The notes beneath the pieces are model-generated. The model was given only the letters and a program-made list of their open reading frames with translations. It did no database searches and was not told the origin of the DNA. Positions 60,001 to 64,000 of a DNA stretch of 64,000 nucleotides are shown in pieces. The stretch is from Haberlea rhodopensis (Eukaryota; Streptophyta; Magnoliopsida; Lamiales; Gesneriaceae): contig CAJQUN010000003.1 of assembly GCA_907163345.1 (NCBI GenBank), forward strand, positions 27,109,879 to 27,173,878. Reading direction: 5' to 3'. Numbering within the stretch: position 1 is the stretch's first letter; each line of letters opens with the position of its first letter. The position numbers and the translations under genes were made by a program.

Positions 60001-60420
60001 TATCTCTTCGAATGTAACCTTCAAAGTTCACGTGTAAATTGAACTGGCAGAAGCCACTAAAGAGATAGAACTTAGAATGGACTTTCATATCCAGTATTAT
60101 TCCAAAACTAACAAAACAAGTGTCAATTTCAACAGATTATAATAATTCAGAAAGCCTAATATAGATACCAAGAAATTGAGGAATATATTACGATTTGAGG
60201 TTTGCTCAATACGAACAATTAAGGAAATATTTTCCATCAAATCCGTAAATCTTTGAATATCAATCAGAAAAATTATAAAACTGGTGAGAAGATACATCGG
60301 CTGTCCGAGGCTTAAGGTGGACGTTGAGGTGTGGAGGATAGGTTTTGATGATTTGACAATCGTCACCGTAAACCGCCTGGACTGCCTCTCGACTTCTGCT
60401 AATACTTCTTCTTCGGCCAT
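54056..60420 (-). pseudogene. RNF25-like RWD-RING E3 ubiquitin ligase, decayed multi-exon gene
   Basis: Family role: RING E3 that recruits UBE2D-class E2s, with an N-terminal RWD domain. Exons seen on the minus strand: 60,420-60,281 (MAEEEVLAEVE, then VYGDDCQIIKTYPPHLNVHL); 59,950-59,939 (ASPQ, tentative); 59,649-59,513 (YPEEPPDICVL, LDEQWKKHLISS); 59,261-59,125 (MNHPDG, PLCLYPLVDE, FHCFH); about 58,898-58,845 (CRWWTS); about 56,365-56,246 (KCPICREVFLTKDIEHVLG); and 54,402-54,056 (DSDENEVDENF, FEALLKLQQENSDL, stop). Defects: an extra AG after codon 11, a frame change near 59,530, TGA at 59,217-59,219 replacing the first RING cysteine, Ser for a later RING Cys, and an extra TA near 54,352 making a stop. 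Introns are retained, so this is a decayed gene copy and not a processed one. Confidence 0.8.
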
Positions 60421-61148
60421 CGTCAGAGATTATGGAGCTGTACCGGTGCCTTGACGGTGGCTCCTCTTGATTGAGCTCGGGGGCGACGACCAACGAAGGC
60501 CAAGGTTGGGAACTCGGTGTTTTTTTCTTTGGTTTTGCCTTCCCAAGTTCGCTTAAGCTGTATGGTTAAAATGCCCGACAAATTGCAGAATATAGCAAAT
60601 GTGGGGCATCTACCATTTTGTAACAATATGGGCTGATTATTGTTTTGTTCACTTTTTAGAAAGATTTGAGGCAGTTCCGACTTCCCGTCCAACCAAAAAT
60701 TAGTTCATCCTTAAAAAAAATTCTCCTCACACTTTCCTTTCCAATTTTCCTTCAAATCTCCCATAGAAATTTCCTTCAATTTCTTTCCCTGTAAAAGGAA
60801 ACTGTAAAGAGATAAAGGTTTTAGCAATGAAGAACTTTTGTTGGTATACAAGGGAAAATTGAATATTGAAAAACAGTTAAAGACATTAAGTCAAGAACAA
60901 ACCTTTGATCCTCTCAAATGCGTAACAATTTTACAAAATAATCTTCAAATTATCAAATATGAGTAGGTGTTACTCTCATTTTATGTTTCCGTATTGTTAA
61001 AACTATCCCCAACCACTATTTGCTTGTCATGTAGCAACCTGCTTGCGTAAATTATAAACTACACCAATCAGAATTTCTTCTAAGAACATGCTTATATTTT
61101 TAGTTTATCAAATTTTCATCTTCCAGGGAACAATACGATTTTACAAAA
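60421..61148. other. Upstream region of the E3 pseudogene
   Basis: A GC-rich stretch to about 60,500 is probably the former 5' UTR. The rest is AT-rich with no gene seen. A TTG-initiated open frame runs from 60,493 into exon 1, but it has no ATG. Confidence 0.4.
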
Positions 61149-61403
61149 CTATGAACAAGGAAAACCAAAAAAGACTCGCATAGGGGGAGGATTAGACCAT
61201 CTTCTCTTCATTTCAGATTTCCATCTAACTTCCTTGAATTTTCCAATTTCCATCAATCCCATAATCCATTTCCATAAAAGGCTGGTCCCTTCATCCGAAT
61301 GCCAACCAACACCAATACAGAGAATTACATCTTTCTTTACATCAACATAGGCAGCAACACCTCTCGGCAGCCATATGACAGTGACATCTCGCATGTCCAG
61401 CAT
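61149..61403 (-). other. Unrecognised 84-codon open frame
   Basis: Opens MLDMRDVTVIWLPRGVAAYV and contains hydrophobic and Trp-rich stretches (WKWIMGLMEIGKF). It looks protein-like in composition, but I do not recognise a family and see no adjoining exons. It could be a gene remnant or chance. Confidence 0.2.
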
Positions 61404-61854
61404 TTCTTCCTCACCAAAGTAAACGAGATTTTATGGGGATCTTCTCTTTTTTAGGTTCTCCACGCACAGATACACATAACCTGTGTCGTTGGTTTCTTGT
61501 ATGTGATAGCATATAGGATATAGCCATGTGTTAGTGATAAAATTTGTCGAGGAGATTACGACTATGTGAAGCATTCAGTTACACTCTTCGCCAGATGCTG
61601 CATAATTCACTTCATCAAACTTGTGGTATGCCTATTCTTCTTGAATTTTATAAGCTCAATATTAAATTGTGCATTGTGAGATCAGCGAGACAAGAAGGAC
61701 AGTAGTACTTCAAATTCAAGAAAAAAAATTCAAATTCAATGCTTGTGTTCGATACACCAATACTTAAAGTAATGTTATAATCTACTATTCATAATTTTTT
61801 GTGCGATGGACAGAATCACATTGGAGAATGCTTTGGTTAAATCCCACCTCTCGG

Positions 61855-62442
61855 TAGGAATAGCAGCGGGCCGGGTATGGAACGGATTTGGTCAATCCCA
61901 GGACCTGCCCCGCTACACATAAAACCCAGACCCGCCCTGCCCCGCTTAGACCCGCGAACCCGGCGGGTTTACCCACCCCGCCCTGGTTCCACTTTTTTTT
62001 TTATTTTTTTATTTTTTTAAAAAAAAAATTAGCTAGAAATCAATTTTGAAACACAAAGTTGAGTTTTGTGATTAAATTTCATGTTTTCTCTAGTAATATT
62101 TATAATAAGCATTGTAAAACTATCTTTAAACTACTAAATATTTATTAATTTGCTCTTATTTCCTTCAAAATGTCCAACTTCTTTAACATGAACACATGAA
62201 TTTTGATATAAAATTAAATAATGACACTTTATAGTTCAATTAAAGAAGTAAAATGTGTAATCAATATCATATTTTTTAAAAAAAAATTAAAAATGTATTG
62301 CGGGGCGGGTACGGGCGGGTTCGGCCAATCCCAGGACCCACCCCGCCCCGCTTCCAAATCCGGTTGAAGCGGGTCCAGACCCGCCCTGGCGGGACGGGTT
62401 CAATGAGAGACCGGGTTTGGACCCGTCTCATCACCATCCCTA
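61855..62442. mobile_element. hAT-type MITE, copy 2, TSD CCTCTC(G/A)G
   Basis: 588 bp, TAGGAATAGCAGCGGG ... TCACCATCCCTA. Same family as 49,462-49,943: shared ends, shared GC-rich arms and shared core ('tagctagaaatcaattttga', 'gttgagttttgtga'). Flanks CCTCTCGG (61,847-61,854) and CCTCTCAG (62,443-62,450) are the 8-bp TSD with one change. It keeps about 105 bp that copy 1 has lost. Confidence 0.85.
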
Positions 62443-62450
62443 CCTCTCAG

Positions 62451-63104
62451 TGAAGGGCACAAACCAAGTTACGTTCAGACGGTCACCAACAAGGGTAGAC
62501 ACACGTGGAGGCAAAGAGAGGGCAAATGCCCTCCATTTTTTTTTATTGACACTTAAAATTGTATTTTTCTAGAGAGCTCATCTAGCACTTAAAAACAGAC
62601 TCAAATTTGAGTCACGATATGTGCAAAAAAATACTTTTGTCCCTCCTCCAATCAAAAATAAAATTGTATTACCCATAAAATTATATTTTATACCACTAAA
62701 ATTTGCAGATTGCCCATAAAAGCTATATTGAACCCCTAAAAATTCACCATTTTTTATGTTTTTTTGACCCACTCCTAATTTTTTAAGGGGAAAAAATTTA
62801 CAAAGAAATAAATTATTTTTTTATTCCTAATCATAATTAATGGAAAAATTACTAATTTTCGTAAAAAATGGGCTGTCAAGTCGTCTCTTTAGTTTCCAGG
62901 AGGCAGCAGCTCAACCAGACGAAAATTAATTAATTCATAAATATCAAATTTCTTCCAATCGATTTCCTTGGCTACATCTCTCTTTCTCTCACTCACAAAT
63001 TCTACGTTGTCTCACCATTTTTCCTTAGCTGCTGCTTTGTTTTTACTCGTTTTTAATCTGATCTACGAATAGCATATCGGAGTTTTGAAACGTTGATTTG
63101 TTGA
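62451..63104 (+). promoter_or_regulatory. Upstream region and leader of the E2 gene
   Basis: The pyrimidine-rich stretch CTCTCTTTCTCTCACTCAC at about 62,977 is typical of a plant 5' leader. No clear TATA box is seen, which is common for housekeeping plant genes. A MITE ends 660 bp before the ATG. Confidence 0.4.

Positions 63105-64000
<896 letters not shown>

Noticed and set aside
60260..60493. Upstream start that would bypass the exon 1 frame change of the E3 gene
   Set aside because: The frame begins with TTG, not ATG, and no ATG lies nearby in frame. Non-AUG initiation cannot be excluded but has no support here.

Overview
The window is nuclear DNA of a flowering plant, most likely a eudicot. 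It is AT-rich, has plant-type spliced genes at its right end, and most of it is LTR retrotransposons of plant lineages (Ty3/gypsy Tekay/Del and Tat; Ty1/copia SIRE-like) with SINEs, hAT elements and small inverted-repeat elements. No tool was run. Element boundaries rest on terminal dinucleotides, target-site duplications (TSDs), primer-binding sites (PBS), polypurine tracts (PPT) and protein motifs read by eye.

Left part (1-19.8 kb) is a nested retroelement pile. An old SIRE-like LTR (about 960-5965) is split by a gypsy solo LTR (1992-4326, TSD TTAAA) and by a decayed hAT transposon (about 4379-5812). A second SIRE-like LTR (6790-12736) is split by a complete gag-only retrotransposon (7232-12417, TSD AGAGA) that lacks all pol domains. 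Then come a 5'-truncated Tekay pol with its 3' LTR (12740-16597), a non-coding retroelement relic (16598-18415), a LINE-like 3' tail and a 261-bp SINE with a 17-bp TSD.

Middle (19,859-30,757) is one nearly complete, young Tat-lineage gypsy element (TSD ATATG; two LTRs of about 640 bp with about 5 substitutions between them). It carries gag-pol with two RNase H domains, about 1.6 kb of tandem repeats, and a separate antisense gene with its own TATA box and phase-consistent introns. Gag-pol is disabled by two homopolymer frameshifts and one nonsense codon.

Right-middle (30.8-48.2 kb) is a small SINE, then a scrambled mosaic: SIRE-like LTRs around Tekay integrase fragments on the minus strand, and an LTR of the gag-only family joined to Tekay sequence 23 nt past its PBS. 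Beyond that are copia RT/RNase H relics, a second inverted copy of the non-coding gag-bearing element, and a foldback-type element built from about 27-bp repeats.

Right part (48-64 kb) is gene-bearing and poorer in large transposons: two related hAT-type MITEs, one pair of nested inverted-repeat elements, a multi-exon RWD-RING E3 ligase pseudogene (RNF25-like, minus, 54,056-60,420), and the 5' end of an intact UBC8/10/28-class ubiquitin-conjugating enzyme E2 gene (plus, from 63,105) that runs off the window.
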